A stretch of 64,000 nucleotides of DNA from Actinomycetota bacterium (GTDB lineage: Bacteria; Actinomycetota; Acidimicrobiia; Acidimicrobiales; Poriferisodalaceae). Positions within the stretch are counted from its first letter, which is position 1, and each line of letters starts with the position of its first letter. A model generated the notes under the pieces. The model worked only from the letters and a program-made list of their open reading frames with translations, made no database searches and was not told the origin of the DNA. The translations under genes were made by a program, and so were the position numbers. This document shows, in pieces, positions 18,232-28,024 of the stretch. The stretch is taken from NCBI GenBank assembly GCA_014238065.1, contig JABABU010000020.1, positions 62,001 to 126,000 of the forward strand, given 5' to 3'.

Positions 18232-19904
18232 GACGCCACCTCCTCTCGTACAACACCCAGTCTCGAAGGTGAATTGGCTGCGAATTTCCTGGTGACAAGA
18301 ACCACCAAGGGACGCATGAACACATAGGAGACGAGCAGGTCGAGCACCGTGGCGATGCCGAGATACAGGGCGAATCCCTTCACCGCTCCGACGGTGAGCA
18401 CGTAAAGAATCACCGCGCCGATGATTGATGCCATGTCTGCTTTGACGATGGTCGAGAAAGCTCCGGGGAAGCTCGCCTCGGCGGCCGAACGAACGGCCCT
18501 ACCCCTGCGAACCTGCTCTTTGACGGTCTCGTAGTAGACGATGTTCGAGTCGACAGCGACACCGATCGACAACACGATGCCTGTCGCGCCGGCGAGCGTG
18601 AGCGCAAGACCCTGCCACTCTCCGAGCCAAGCGATGATGAACCAGAGCATGGCCCCTGACACGATGAGACTGAGGATCGCAACCACACCGAGCAATCGAT
18701 AGAAGGCGATCATGTAGATCGCAACGAGGATTAGACCTACGAGACCGGCAATGAGGCCAGCGTCAAGGGCATCTTGGCCCAGCGTGGCGGAGATCGATTG
18801 CACAGTCTGAGGTTCGAGTTCGACAGGCAGAGCACCGAACCTCAGCACGAGGGCAAGATCTTTGGCTTCTTCTTCGGTGAACTGACCAGAGATCGTTGCC
18901 GCTCCATCGAACTCGGCCGCTTGAATCGTCGGGGCCGAGTAGACGACACCATCGACGGTGATGGCTACCTGCTGACCAAAGTTCGCGGCCGCAAGTGCGT
19001 TGAATTCGTCGGACCCGGTTCCGGTGAATTCGACGGGGACGATCCACTGTCCGTTGAACGACGCGGTGGCAGTACTGATGATTTCACCGGTGGCCTCGGT
19101 CGCGCCGAGGAGATAGAACTGCGTGCCGTCCAGCGATGGAAGCGCCACGATCGCGGCCGGATCTTCCATGTCTGGGGCGGTAAGGACCTGGTCGAGATCG
19201 GGCGCGGTCGACACGTCGAACGTGGTGGTCGTGACGGGCACCGTCGTCGTGGTCGCCTCAGACCCTGTTGTCTCAGACCCTGTTGTCTCAGACCCTGTTG
19301 TCTCAGACCCTGTTGCCTCAGACCCTGTTGCCTCTGAGGTCGTGGTGTCCTGCGAGGTCGTCTCTGGTGTCGCGCCGGCAGTGCTACTGGTCCCCGACTC
19401 CGTCGTTTCCGGCTCTGTTGCGTCAGCAGCTGTGTCGTCTGCTCCGACAGCAACGGTCGTTGTGACTGCGGACGTTGCCGCCGTCGTGGAGGTCGACGCC
19501 TCGTTCATTGCAGCGAGGAACGTCTGCGCTTGGGACCGCGCCTGCGGGTCGTCTGCGCTGAAGCTCGCCATCACCGGACGGAACCGGAGTTCAGCAGTTT
19601 GGCCGACGAGTTCGAGTGCTCTTTGCGCATCGTCGACGCCGGGCAACTGCACAACGATTTTCTGATCCTGCCGAGTGATGTCAGGCTCTGCGACACCGAT
19701 GGCGTCAACACGATTCCGGATGATCTCGATGGCCTGATCGAGGGAGTCGGTGTCGGTGGACTCGGTCGGCTCGAGCACCACGGCCACGCCACCTCGCAGG
19801 TCAAGGCCGAGAACAGGGCCCCAGCCGGCGAGGATCGCACCGAACACTGCGACAGCAGTGAGAGCAACCGTGATGATGAGTGAAGCAATGTCTGATCGGC
19901 GCAC
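18228..19904 (-). CDS. secD: Sec translocase accessory subunit SecD
   Basis: A 558-residue RND-type protein. The first membrane segment and GLDLRGGVAVVLEP motif are followed by the P1 domain (IIRNRVDAIGVAEPDI). The C-terminal half carries the six-TM core (GVAVDSNIVYYETVKEQVRRG). Between the two lies a long Ser/Thr/Glu/Gly-rich insertion at about residues 150-235, including tandem TTGSE units. Such low-complexity linkers are common in exported acidimicrobial proteins. It is coupled to secF by a 4-base overlap and preceded by yajC. Confidence 0.95.
   Translation of the reverse strand: MRRSDIASLIITVALTAVAVFGAILAGWGPVLGLDLRGGVAVVLEPTESTDTDSLDQAIEIIRNRVDAIGVAEPDITRQDQKIVVQLPGVDDAQRALELVGQTAELRFRPVMASFSADDPQARSQAQTFLAAMNEASTSTTAATSAVTTTVAVGADDTAADATEPETTESGTSSTAGATPETTSQDTTTSEATGSEATGSETTGSETTGSETTGSEATTTTVPVTTTTFDVSTAPDLDQVLTAPDMEDPAAIVALPSLDGTQFYLLGATEATGEIISTATASFNGQWIVPVEFTGTGSDEFNALAAANFGQQVAITVDGVVYSAPTIQAAEFDGAATISGQFTEEEAKDLALVLRFGALPVELEPQTVQSISATLGQDALDAGLIAGLVGLILVAIYMIAFYRLLGVVAILSLIVSGAMLWFIIAWLGEWQGLALTLAGATGIVLSIGVAVDSNIVYYETVKEQVRRGRAVRSAAEASFPGAFSTIVKADMASIIGAVILYVLTVGAVKGFALYLGIATVLDLLVSYVFMRPLVVLVTRKFAANSPSRLGVVREEVAS
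19256..19335. repeat. Tandem 15-base repeats inside secD
   Basis: Five head-to-tail copies of a 15-base unit (CAGACCCTGTTGTCT with a T/C variant in the last copies) encode repeated SETTG/SEATG units in the extracytoplasmic linker of SecD. The reading frame is kept because the unit is a multiple of three. Such an array can gain or lose copies by slippage without a frameshift. Confidence 0.9.
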
Positions 19905-20008
19905 GGGTTCTCAGTGACTCCGGGGGTGTGATGAGCAACGCCGAGGGTGGCGCAGCTGCGAGACGATGTCCGAACGCGAGGATGCCGCATTCTGTGGGGC
20001 GAGATGTG

Positions 20009-20389
20009 TCAATCGCCGTTGATCGGCGATTCACCCACCTCGGGGACGTTCTCGACCGGGCTGTCGGCCAGGTAGGCGTCGTGAACAGTGCCGTCGTCGT
20101 ATTCGCCGTCCCAATGTTCGCGAATCTGAGCGATACCACGACGCAACATGTGCACCTCGAGGCCATCGGCGAGAGCGACGACCACTTCGTCGCGCTCAAG
20201 CTCGTTGTCGTCGTCATCCGGGTCGTACTCAGCGACGATGGTGGCGATGAATCCACCCGCGGTGACGATTTCGTCTCCGAATCCGGCCCGTGCGGTCAAC
20301 GCTACTTGATCGCGCATCTTGCGCTGCTGAGGACGGATGATCAGCAGCCACAACAGCGCTACCGGGATGATGAGAATGAGAATACCCAT
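20009..20389 (-). CDS. yajC: Preprotein translocase subunit YajC
   Basis: A 126-residue single-span protein that associates with SecDF. The N-terminal hydrophobic stretch (MGILILIIPVALLWLLII) runs into RPQQRKMRDQVALTA and AGFGDEIVTAGGFIATIV, the YajC signature. The acidic C-terminal tail (DPDDDDNELERDE and beyond) is longer than in Proteobacteria, as is usual in actinobacteria. It lies between tgt and secD on the same strand. Confidence 0.92.
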   Translation of the reverse strand: MGILILIIPVALLWLLIIRPQQRKMRDQVALTARAGFGDEIVTAGGFIATIVAEYDPDDDDNELERDEVVVALADGLEVHMLRRGIAQIREHWDGEYDDGTVHDAYLADSPVENVPEVGESPINGD

Positions 20390-20460
20390 GAGAGTTCCTG
20401 GCTTCGACGGCCGATTGGTTGAGGTTTTCGGGGCCGATCGAACAGGTTACCGGAGCCCGG

Positions 20461-21546
20461 TCAACTCCAAACGGTTGCGACCTCGGCTCTGACATCATCG
20501 AGAGCGCCTGCCTCGATCGCCTGGCGCGTCCGGGAAATGAGATCGAACAAGTACGACAGGTTGTGGAGCGTCAGAATCCTCGCCGCCGTTGGCTCCTTCA
20601 CCTGCAACAGGTGCCGAAGGTATCCCTTCGACCAGCGACTGGACACGGCGACATCGGGGTCGAGTGGCGCCGGATCTCTCGCGAATTCTGCTCGTCGGAG
20701 GTTCACACGCCCTCGACGCGTCAGGACTGTTCCGTGCCGAGCGAGTCGGGTGGGCAGCACGCAGTCGAACATGTCGACTCCTGCAGCGACGGCCTCGACG
20801 ATACTCACCGGATCGCCGACACCCATCAGATACCGAGGCTTGTCGGCCGGAAGCATCTCGAGCGCGGCCCTCAGCGCCGGCAGCATCTCGTCGCGGGTCT
20901 CTCCGACCGACAGACCACCGATTCCGTAGCCTGGAAAATCGAGACCGGCGAGGACAGCTCCACTCTCGCGTCTGAGTTGGGGTTCGATGCCTCCCTGCAC
21001 GATGCCGAACTGCGCCTGGCCGGTAGATGTGTGAGCAGTTCGCGCCAGTTCTGCCCAACGGTGCGTGGTGGCCATTGCTCGTTTGACTTCGTCTGTTGAT
21101 GAAGGCAGCGACGGGCAGATGTCGAGCACCATGGCGATGTCGGCGCCCAACTGCTCCTGGATCGACGTGGCGCTCTGCGGCGTGAGTCGGGCCGGTGAAC
21201 CGTCGTAGGTGGACTTGAAGGTCACGCCGTCGTCGTCGATCTTGGGACTCAGGCTCATCACCTGATAGCCGCCGCTGTCGGTCAGCATGTGTCCAGACCA
21301 GGCTGAGAAGTGGTGGAGTCCGCCGAGTTCCTCGACCACGTCAGCTCCCGGCCGAAGCATCAGGTGGTAGGTGTTGGCGAGCACCACCTCTGCACCGAGG
21401 GCCTCATAGTCGGTCGAGTCGAGATGGACCACGACCCCTCGCGTGCCGACAGGCATGAACACCGGGGTCTCGTAGGTACCCCGATCGGTGGTGACCTTTC
21501 CTCGTCTCGCATCACCGTCGGCGGCGAGTAGTTCGTATGTCAACAC
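20461..21546 (-). CDS. tgt: tRNA-guanine transglycosylase with altered zinc site
   Basis: A 361-residue TIM-barrel enzyme of queuosine synthesis, which swaps guanine-34 for preQ1 in tRNAs with GUN anticodons. Present are the substrate Asp (MLTDSGGYQVMSL), GIVQGGIEP, GGLSVGET and the nucleophile Asp in GVDMFDCVLPTR. In the C-terminal part, where bacterial Tgt normally has the CxCxxC zinc ligands before R(W/Y)S(K/R)xYLRHL, this protein reads LDPDVAVSSRWSKGYLRHL with no cysteine. The later zinc histidine (TLHNLSYL) is kept. It overlaps queA by 7 bases, so a queuosine role is likely, but zinc binding is doubtful. Confidence 0.9.
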   Translation of the reverse strand: MLTYELLAADGDARRGKVTTDRGTYETPVFMPVGTRGVVVHLDSTDYEALGAEVVLANTYHLMLRPGADVVEELGGLHHFSAWSGHMLTDSGGYQVMSLSPKIDDDGVTFKSTYDGSPARLTPQSATSIQEQLGADIAMVLDICPSLPSSTDEVKRAMATTHRWAELARTAHTSTGQAQFGIVQGGIEPQLRRESGAVLAGLDFPGYGIGGLSVGETRDEMLPALRAALEMLPADKPRYLMGVGDPVSIVEAVAAGVDMFDCVLPTRLARHGTVLTRRGRVNLRRAEFARDPAPLDPDVAVSSRWSKGYLRHLLQVKEPTAARILTLHNLSYLFDLISRTRQAIEAGALDDVRAEVATVWS

Positions 21547-22574
21547 GACGCTGAACCATACGGGCTCGATCGCTCGAGCAGCATGGCATCACCGAAGCTG
21601 AGGAATCTGTAGCCCCGATCGGCGGCCGTGGCGTAGATGCTGCGCCATCGGGTCCCGACGAATGCATCGATCATCACGAGCAGGGTCGACCGCGGCATGT
21701 GGAAATTGGTCATCATCACGTCGACGACCCTCCAGTCATGGCCACGGGTGATGAACAGGTCTGTTCTACCTTGCAACTGTCCTACGGCCGCCGACTCGAG
21801 CGCTCGAACCGTTGTCGTTCCGATGGCGACGACACGCGTCGCGGCCCGGCATGCATCCATCGTTGGCCGAGGAACCGAGTAGTACTCGGTGTGCATCTGG
21901 TGCTGCTCAGTGTCATCAGCCATCACTGGCCTGAAGGTGTCGAGGCCAACGATGAGTTCCACCTTCTCGACTGACGCGCCCGCAGCCCGTACACGTTCGA
22001 GGAGTTCAGGGGTCAGGTGCAGGCCAGCCGTCGGAGCAGCAACCGATCCAGGGCGCGACGCGAACACCGTCTGGTAACGCTCGGGATCGTCGAGTCGTTC
22101 AGTGATGTACGGCGGCAGAGGTGCCTCGCCAAGCCCATCGAGGGCAACTGCACCCATCGCATCAACGATCGGCACACCGTCGACAGCAACCTCAACAAGA
22201 CGTTGCCCTTCATCACCCCCGGGCCTGACCTTCACCAGAACGCGGCCGGTCGCGTCACGCATCGACGTTCCGTCCCTGACCCGCCGCGAAGGCTTCACCA
22301 ACGCGGTCCAGACGCCGTCGCGAACCGGTTCGAGCAGGAGGACCTCCGCCGCGCCCCCCGTGTCCTTCGTCAGGCGGAGCCGTGCGGAGATGACCCGCGT
22401 CTCGTTCATCACCACCACATCGCCAGGACCGACCATGAAAGCAAGATCGCGTACATGGCGGTCGACCGGGTCCGCTTCCGCGCCCCGATCGACCAACAGC
22501 CGCGCGCTGTCGCGTGGCTCCACGGGACGTTGCGCGATCTGCTCGCTCGGCAGTTGGTACTCGAACTCACTCAT
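21540..22574 (-). CDS. queA: S-adenosylmethionine:tRNA ribosyltransferase-isomerase
   Basis: A 344-residue enzyme that transfers the ribosyl part of SAM to preQ1 in tRNA to form epoxyqueuosine. The N-terminus MSEFEYQLPSEQIAQRP matches the family start (FxLPxxLIAxxP). Further motifs are GDVVVMNETRVISARL, AAPTAGLHLTPELL and MTNFHMPRSTLLVMIDAF. The open frame runs 18 codons further upstream, but 22574 fits the family. It is coupled to tgt by a 7-base overlap. Confidence 0.93.
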   Translation of the reverse strand: MSEFEYQLPSEQIAQRPVEPRDSARLLVDRGAEADPVDRHVRDLAFMVGPGDVVVMNETRVISARLRLTKDTGGAAEVLLLEPVRDGVWTALVKPSRRVRDGTSMRDATGRVLVKVRPGGDEGQRLVEVAVDGVPIVDAMGAVALDGLGEAPLPPYITERLDDPERYQTVFASRPGSVAAPTAGLHLTPELLERVRAAGASVEKVELIVGLDTFRPVMADDTEQHQMHTEYYSVPRPTMDACRAATRVVAIGTTTVRALESAAVGQLQGRTDLFITRGHDWRVVDVMMTNFHMPRSTLLVMIDAFVGTRWRSIYATAADRGYRFLSFGDAMLLERSSPYGSASC

Positions 22575-22701
22575 CTGCACTGCGCCGAGGGTATGCGATG
22601 CCTTCTCCCTGCGGCTGACGGACGTCACGCAGGCATGCCCCGCGCCGGTGGGTCGAGCGTCTCGGAACGGTTGACGATGACGGGACCTGAGATCGTCACT
22701 C

Positions 22702-23355
22702 TTACCGGTTTGATTCGGGGCTCTCGTCGCTCAGCAGTTCGGCGATCTGCGGCTGTGTCCAGGACTCGTCGACGCCTGCGGCGTTGTGGAGGTACTCCGC
22801 AGCCTCTTGGGTGGTGAGACCGCATTCGAGGAGGCCTCGACCGACAACATCGAGGTACGACCTGGCGGGGGGACTTGACGAGCGGACCACTGGGCTCGTG
22901 AAGGTGAACACCGCTCGGCCCTCGACATCGCCGAGCCACAGAACTCGGCCGTACCAACTGTCGACGACATCAAGATGACCCACGTCACGAACAGCAGCGT
23001 GGTCGACAACGAGGTCGCCCGGTCGCATCTGATTCTCTTGAGCCGCCACGTCGTCAAACTGCGCAGCGGTCAGCAGCCACAGCCGGACCACGCACTCACC
23101 GGACCCTGGCTCGGCATTCACGAACGCCACACCACCACCATCCCAGCGCCTCGATTCGCCACCGAATCTCAACTCGTGCCTGGCTTTCCACGACCGATTC
23201 GCGGTCGCAGGAGTCGAGTCGCGCGCCCCGATGTGGCCAACGGTCTGCTGACCCATCGACCCACCCGACAGGTAGTAGCCGAAGCGCTCAGCGAGCAGGT
23301 TCGACCCATAGCTGGCGTACCAAACTCGGTCGAGGCCGAGGAACTCGGAACTCAC
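22702..23355 (-). CDS. Gamma-glutamylcyclotransferase-fold protein
   Basis: A 217-residue protein with the GGCT/AIG2-like opening [15 protein letters not shown] and a later [13 protein letters not shown] segment, the layout of the gamma-glutamylcyclotransferase fold. Actinobacterial relatives are often mis-annotated as histone deacetylases. The usual catalytic Glu could not be placed with confidence, so the reaction is unknown. It overlaps the ruvB stop by 4 bases and is therefore translated with ruvB. Confidence 0.7.
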   Translation of the reverse strand: MSSEFLGLDRVWYASYGSNLLAERFGYYLSGGSMGQQTVGHIGARDSTPATANRSWKARHELRFGGESRRWDGGGVAFVNAEPGSGECVVRLWLLTAAQFDDVAAQENQMRPGDLVVDHAAVRDVGHLDVVDSWYGRVLWLGDVEGRAVFTFTSPVVRSSSPPARSYLDVVGRGLLECGLTTQEAAEYLHNAAGVDESWTQPQIAELLSDESPESNR

Positions 23356-24467
23356 CCGAACAGACCCGGCGGATCGGTGCTCGGCTTAGGGACCACGCCC
23401 AGATGCGCATACGCCGCAGGTGTTGCAACCCGACCCCGGGGGGTGCGCTGGAGAAGACCCTGTTGGATGAGGAAAGGCTCGTAGACATCTTCGACCGTCT
23501 CGGTCTGTTCGCCGACACTGATCGCGAGCGTCGAAAGGCCGACCGCGTTTCCGCCGAACGACACACAGAGCGCGGAGAGAATTGCCCTGTCGACCTTGTC
23601 GAGACCCAGTTCGTCGACACCGAATCTGGCAAGACCCTCGTCGGCGACCCTCTCATCGATCACACCGTCGGCTCGGACCTCGGCGAAGTCGCGCACCCGA
23701 CGAAGCAGTCGGTTAGCGATACGAGGTGTCCCTCTGCTTCGACGCGCGATCTCCCAGGCGGCGTCATCGGCCAGATCGACCTCGATAATGCCGGCAGCCC
23801 GGCGGACGATGGCCTGGAGATCGGTTGCGTCGTAGTAATCGAGTCGCTCCACCAGACCGAACCGATCACGAAGCGGACCCGCAATCAGACCGGTTCTCGT
23901 GGTCGCCCCAACGAGAGTGAACGGCGGAAGCTCGATCTTGATCGACTGAGCCGCAGGACCCTTACCGATGATGATCACCAGCTCGTAATCCTCCATCGCC
24001 GGATACAGGACTTCCTCGACCGCCTTCGGCAGCCGATGAATTTCGTCGATGAAGAGAACATCACCTTCGGTCAGCTTCGTCAGCAGCGCCGCCAGGTCGC
24101 CGGCGCGTTCGACTGCAGGCCCCGACGTGACATGAAGGCCAACGTCCAACTCGTTCGAGATGATCCCCGCCAGAGTCGTCTTGCCAAGCCCAGGAGGACC
24201 AGCGAACAGCAGGTGATCGGCAGCCTGGCCACGCTGCCGGGCTGCGCCCAGAACGATGTTGAGCCGTTCCTTCAGCTCCGGCTGTCCGACGAATTCGTCG
24301 AGGCGACGCGGTCGCAGACCGCGTTCGGCATGGTCGTCGTCATCGTCGGGCCAAGCGTCGACGATCGGATCCCGACCTCCTCGATCTGCTGAACCTCCAG
24401 AGGACGCTGTCTCAGGAAGAGACTCGTGACGCCCCCACCCGTCGTCACCCATCGCGTCGCTCACCAC
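23352..24467 (-). CDS. ruvB: Holliday junction branch-migration helicase RuvB
   Basis: A 371-residue AAA+ motor that drives branch migration with RuvA. Seen are [19 protein letters not shown], Walker [12 protein letters not shown], Walker [16 protein letters not shown], sensor [18 protein letters not shown] and the C-terminal winged-helix domain ([16 protein letters not shown]). The N-terminus carries an extra charged leader of about 50 residues. It overlaps ruvA by 7 bases. Confidence 0.96.
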   Translation of the reverse strand: MVSDAMGDDGWGRHESLPETASSGGSADRGGRDPIVDAWPDDDDDHAERGLRPRRLDEFVGQPELKERLNIVLGAARQRGQAADHLLFAGPPGLGKTTLAGIISNELDVGLHVTSGPAVERAGDLAALLTKLTEGDVLFIDEIHRLPKAVEEVLYPAMEDYELVIIIGKGPAAQSIKIELPPFTLVGATTRTGLIAGPLRDRFGLVERLDYYDATDLQAIVRRAAGIIEVDLADDAAWEIARRSRGTPRIANRLLRRVRDFAEVRADGVIDERVADEGLARFGVDELGLDKVDRAILSALCVSFGGNAVGLSTLAISVGEQTETVEDVYEPFLIQQGLLQRTPRGRVATPAAYAHLGVVPKPSTDPPGLFG

Positions 24468-25066
24468 GAACCGAGCCGCTGCAGGGCTTCGCGAACCAGC
24501 ACGCCAACGTCGCCGGCTTCTGGCAGCTCGGCCAGCACGACACGGATCTCGTCACCGCTGTAACCAAGTCCTACCAGCGCCTCGCGGACGTCGACCTTGA
24601 CCGATGGGACACCGGAGTCACCGGCGATCGATGCAACAGTCGCCTCGACATTTTCGGGCAGATCGAGCTTGTTCTTCAGTTCGATGAGCAGCCGAGCTGC
24701 CGTCTTCTTGCCGACGCCGGGAACAAGACACAGCGCATCGACGTCGTCAGTGGCAACCGCAAGTCGAAGATCGTTCGGAAGGTGTATGCCGACGATCGCC
24801 AGCGCCAGCGCAGGCCCGACGCCGTGCGCCGACAGCAACGCTTCGAACGCCTTACGCTCGTCGATGCTCAGAAAGCCGAACAACTGCTGGTCAGCTTCCC
24901 TGATGTGGTGATGGACATGCACGAACACGACGTCGCCGACATCGGGGAGCGAAACCAACCCGGTGGCCGTCATCTGGATTCGGTAGCCAACGCCACCTGC
25001 TTCGACCAGTGCCTCGCCCGCAGCTGGGTCCCGATCGAGCAACGTTCCGCGCAGAGAGCCGATCAT
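24461..25066 (-). CDS. ruvA: Holliday junction DNA-binding protein RuvA
   Basis: A 201-residue protein that binds four-way junctions as a tetramer. The N-terminus [14 protein letters not shown] is the family start. HhH motifs are [16 protein letters not shown] and [22 protein letters not shown]. The C-terminal domain III ([15 protein letters not shown]) binds RuvB. The frame opens 20 codons earlier, but 25066 overlaps the ruvC stop by 4 bases (ATGA) and fits the family. Confidence 0.95.
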   Translation of the reverse strand: MIGSLRGTLLDRDPAAGEALVEAGGVGYRIQMTATGLVSLPDVGDVVFVHVHHHIREADQQLFGFLSIDERKAFEALLSAHGVGPALALAIVGIHLPNDLRLAVATDDVDALCLVPGVGKKTAARLLIELKNKLDLPENVEATVASIAGDSGVPSVKVDVREALVGLGYSGDEIRVVLAELPEAGDVGVLVREALQRLGSW

Positions 25067-25572
25067 GACGACGCGCCGAGAGCCCGTGCGGTGGCGGCAG
25101 CGGAGGGCGCGTGGGCCAGATGACACAGAGCCACGGCCACCGCATCGGCGGCGTCAGCGGGTTTCGGTGGCGACGCGAGTCCGAGCTGCGACTGCACCAT
25201 CAGCTGCATCTGCTCTTTCGGGGCAGCACCCCAGCCCGCCACGGCTTCCTTGACCTGATTCGGGGTGTACTCGACCACTGTCGCTCCGGAAGCGCTGGCC
25301 TCAGCCATCGCCAACCCTGCCGCCTGCGCGACACCGATTGCTGTACTGACGTTCACCTGGAAGAACACACGCTCGATGGCTACGATGTCAGGTGAGAATT
25401 CGGCGACCAGCGCTCGCAGTTCTTTCTGCAACCTGGCGAGGCGCTCGGGGACTGCAGCCGTCGAGGGCGTCGTGATGACTCCAATCGCACGAGCAATCCT
25501 CTGACGGTCGACGTATTCGACAACGCCATAGCCGCACCGCGACAACCCAGGGTCGATTCCCAAAACGAACAC
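25063..25572 (-). CDS. ruvC: Crossover junction endodeoxyribonuclease RuvC
   Basis: A 169-residue resolvase that cuts Holliday junctions. The acidic active-site residues lie in VLGIDPGLSRCGYG, IVAIERVFFQVN and PADAADAVAVAL. The open frame continues 36 codons upstream and would overlap yebC. The GTG at 25572 places GIDPG at the usual position and leaves a 40-base gap to yebC, so I chose it. Confidence 0.94.
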   Translation of the reverse strand: MFVLGIDPGLSRCGYGVVEYVDRQRIARAIGVITTPSTAAVPERLARLQKELRALVAEFSPDIVAIERVFFQVNVSTAIGVAQAAGLAMAEASASGATVVEYTPNQVKEAVAGWGAAPKEQMQLMVQSQLGLASPPKPADAADAVAVALCHLAHAPSAAATARALGASS

Positions 25573-25612
25573 AGGTTCGAGAGTACCCGCGGTGTGGAGG
25601 TCAGCGAACGCT

Positions 25613-26365
25613 TCAGTCAGCAGAAAGTTCGGCCATGACCGAATCGGGAACATCGAAGTTCGCGTACACACCCTGAACATCGTCGTGATCGTCGAGTGCG
25701 TCGATGACCTTCAGCACCTGCTTTGCATCCGACACATTGTCGAGCTGCAGCAGATTCTGCGGAAGCATCGTCAAGTCGGCGGACACGACAGTGACGCCGC
25801 CGGCTTCGATCTCGGTCCGCACGTTGTTCGTCTCGGTCGCTTCCGTCGTGACCCGCCAGATGTCGCCCTCGCGCGCTACGTCCTCAGCGCCGGCTTCGAT
25901 CGCGAGCATCATCAGCTCGTCCTCTTCGACCTCGCCGTCAACGATCACGACACCCTTGCGTTCGAACTGCCATGCCACTGCCCCTGGCTCGGCAAGACTC
26001 CCACCTGACTTCGAGAACAGGCTCCTGATCTCTGCGCCGGTCCTGTTGCGGTTGTCGGTGAGACCTTCGACGTAGATCGCAACCCCGGCCGGCGCGTAAC
26101 CCTCGTAATGCACCGCTTCGTAAGTGACGCCCTCGAGTTCGCCAGTACCTCGCTTGATTGCACGCTCGATGGTGTCCAGCGGAACAGAGGAGTCACGGGC
26201 CTTCTGATACATCGTGCGTAACGTGGCATTCGAATCGAGGTCGCCACCGCCCTCGCGGGATGCAACCTCGACCTGACGAATCAGCTTGGCGAAGAGCTTG
26301 CCGCGCGCTTTGTCAGCAGCGCCCTTCTTGTGCTTGATCGTCGCCCACTTGGAATGTCCCGACAC
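25613..26365 (-). CDS. yebC: YebC/PmpR-family protein
   Basis: A 250-residue protein opening MSGHSKWATIKHKKGAADK, the YebC signature. Family members have been described as transcription regulators and, for some, as translation factors that help ribosomes through proline-rich stretches. The sequence contains no feature that decides between these. Location just before ruvC is conserved across many bacteria. Confidence 0.93.
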   Translation of the reverse strand: MSGHSKWATIKHKKGAADKARGKLFAKLIRQVEVASREGGGDLDSNATLRTMYQKARDSSVPLDTIERAIKRGTGELEGVTYEAVHYEGYAPAGVAIYVEGLTDNRNRTGAEIRSLFSKSGGSLAEPGAVAWQFERKGVVIVDGEVEEDELMMLAIEAGAEDVAREGDIWRVTTEATETNNVRTEIEAGGVTVVSADLTMLPQNLLQLDNVSDAKQVLKVIDALDDHDDVQGVYANFDVPDSVMAELSAD

Positions 26366-26475
26366 TGGCTACCTCCGTAGGAACAGTCTGCCATCACTCA
26401 CCCCGGCGTGATGTTGCTCGGGTGAACGCGGCTACCTGAATGCGGTGCCGTGACCCAGGAGCAGCCCGTGCGCCA

Positions 26476-27060
26476 TTACGCCAACCAGAGTTGGTGGAGG
26501 CGGGAGTCGTCGGTGAGTTCGGGGTGAAAGGCCGACACCATCACTTGACCAGCACGGCACAACACGGCATGACTCTCACCGTCCGGACCCTGGGCCGAGG
26601 CGAGGACCTCGACGGCATCGCCGACACTCTCCACATACGGCGCCCGGATGAACACTGCCCTGAATGGCGTGTCGAGACCTTCGACCTCGAGGTCGGCTTC
26701 GAAGCTGGCCAGCTGACGGCCGAACGCGTTTCGCCGGACGCGAAGGTCAATCGAGGAGAACGAACGCTGATCGGGACGGCCATCCATGACTTCAGAGGCG
26801 AGCAGAATCATGCCGGCGCACGTTCCGAATGCCGGAGCACCATCGGCCAAGAGCCCGGCAACGGGGTCGAACAGACCTGACGATTCGAGCAACATCGACA
26901 TGGTTGTCGATTCACCGCCGGGGATCACGAGCGCGTCGACGCCAAACAGGTGCTCAGGTCGCCGGACATCGACAGGTGTTTGCCCGAGTCGTTCGAGCAC
27001 ATCGCGGTGCTCGCGAGCTGCACCCTGGAGACCGAGAACGCCGATCTTCCGGGGGTTCAC
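26476..27060 (-). CDS. pdxT: Pyridoxal 5'-phosphate synthase glutaminase subunit PdxT
   Basis: A 194-residue class I glutaminase that supplies ammonia to PdxS. Motifs are [24 protein letters not shown], the catalytic Cys in FGTCAGM, and the His-Glu pair in SAFHPEL. The upstream frame is open for 108 more codons inside pdxS. The GTG at 27060 overlaps the pdxS stop (GTGA, 4 bases) and puts the family N-terminus at the start. Confidence 0.95.
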   Translation of the reverse strand: MNPRKIGVLGLQGAAREHRDVLERLGQTPVDVRRPEHLFGVDALVIPGGESTTMSMLLESSGLFDPVAGLLADGAPAFGTCAGMILLASEVMDGRPDQRSFSSIDLRVRRNAFGRQLASFEADLEVEGLDTPFRAVFIRAPYVESVGDAVEVLASAQGPDGESHAVLCRAGQVMVSAFHPELTDDSRLHQLWLA

Positions 27061-27959
27061 CAACCGCGCTGGTCGAAGCGGGTTTCGAGTGTCGCGATCT
27101 CGAGTCCGGGCATCGACTTGCCCAGGCCAGTACTGACCTTTGCCAGAATCGATGGGTCGTCGAAGTGCGTGGTGGCTTCCACGATGGCCTTGGCGCGCAA
27201 CGCGGGATCGTCGGATTTGAAGATGCCTGACCCGACGAACACGGCCTCGGCACCGAGTTGCATGACCAGCGCCGCATCGGCGGGCGTGGCGAGGCCCCCG
27301 GCACAGAACATCGGGACGGGGAGTCGACCCGTGTTTGCGACCTCTTCGATCAGACCGACAGGCGACTGCAAGACCTTGGCCCACTCGTACAGCTCTGCGG
27401 AATCGGCCTGGCCGATCTTGCGGATGTCACCGAGGATCGAACGAAGATGCCGCACCGCTTCCACGACGTTGCCGGTGCCCGCTTCACCTTTCGAGCGGAT
27501 CATGCACGCGCCTTCGGAGATGCGGCGAAGCGCCTCTCCGAGGTTGGTGGCTCCGCACACGAAAGGAACGTTGAACTTCCACTTGTCGATGTGGTGCGCC
27601 TCGTCGGCCGGCGTGAGCACCTCTGATTCGTCGATGTAGTCGACGTCGAGGGCCTGAAGGATCTGCCCCTCGGCAAAGTGGCCGATGCGGGCCTTGGCCA
27701 TGACGGGAATCGTCACCGCGGCCTGAATGCCCTGGATCATTTCCGGGTCGCTCATCCGGGCGACGCCACCGTCGCGTCGAATGTCGGAAGGAACACGCTC
27801 GAGGGCCATCACCGCAACGGCTCCCGCGTCCTCGGCCACCTTCGCTTCGTCGGGAGTGACGACGTCCATGATGACGCCACCCTTCAACATGTCCGCGAGG
27901 CCGCGCTTCACCCTGTAGGTGCCGGTCGCCGCGGCAACTCGACGTTCAGACTCAGTCAT
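27057..27959 (-). CDS. pdxS: Pyridoxal 5'-phosphate synthase subunit PdxS
   Basis: A 300-residue TIM-barrel synthase that makes PLP from ribose 5-phosphate, glyceraldehyde 3-phosphate and ammonia. Visible are [20 protein letters not shown] (sugar-binding Asp and the Schiff-base Lys region), [20 protein letters not shown], and [14 protein letters not shown] for the phosphate site. The frame opens 75 codons earlier, but ATG 27959 fits family length. It pairs with pdxT in the usual operon. Confidence 0.96.
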   Translation of the reverse strand: MTESERRVAAATGTYRVKRGLADMLKGGVIMDVVTPDEAKVAEDAGAVAVMALERVPSDIRRDGGVARMSDPEMIQGIQAAVTIPVMAKARIGHFAEGQILQALDVDYIDESEVLTPADEAHHIDKWKFNVPFVCGATNLGEALRRISEGACMIRSKGEAGTGNVVEAVRHLRSILGDIRKIGQADSAELYEWAKVLQSPVGLIEEVANTGRLPVPMFCAGGLATPADAALVMQLGAEAVFVGSGIFKSDDPALRAKAIVEATTHFDDPSILAKVSTGLGKSMPGLEIATLETRFDQRGW

Positions 27960-28024
27960 GGCAAGCACTGTACTGGCGAACGAGTCCTCCAACTGACCTG
28001 ATTTCAGCCATTTTGCTCGGCATC

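Noticed and set aside
19256-19335. CRISPR-like repeat array
   Set aside because: The units are 15 bases, contiguous with no spacers, and code in frame for a linker in SecD.
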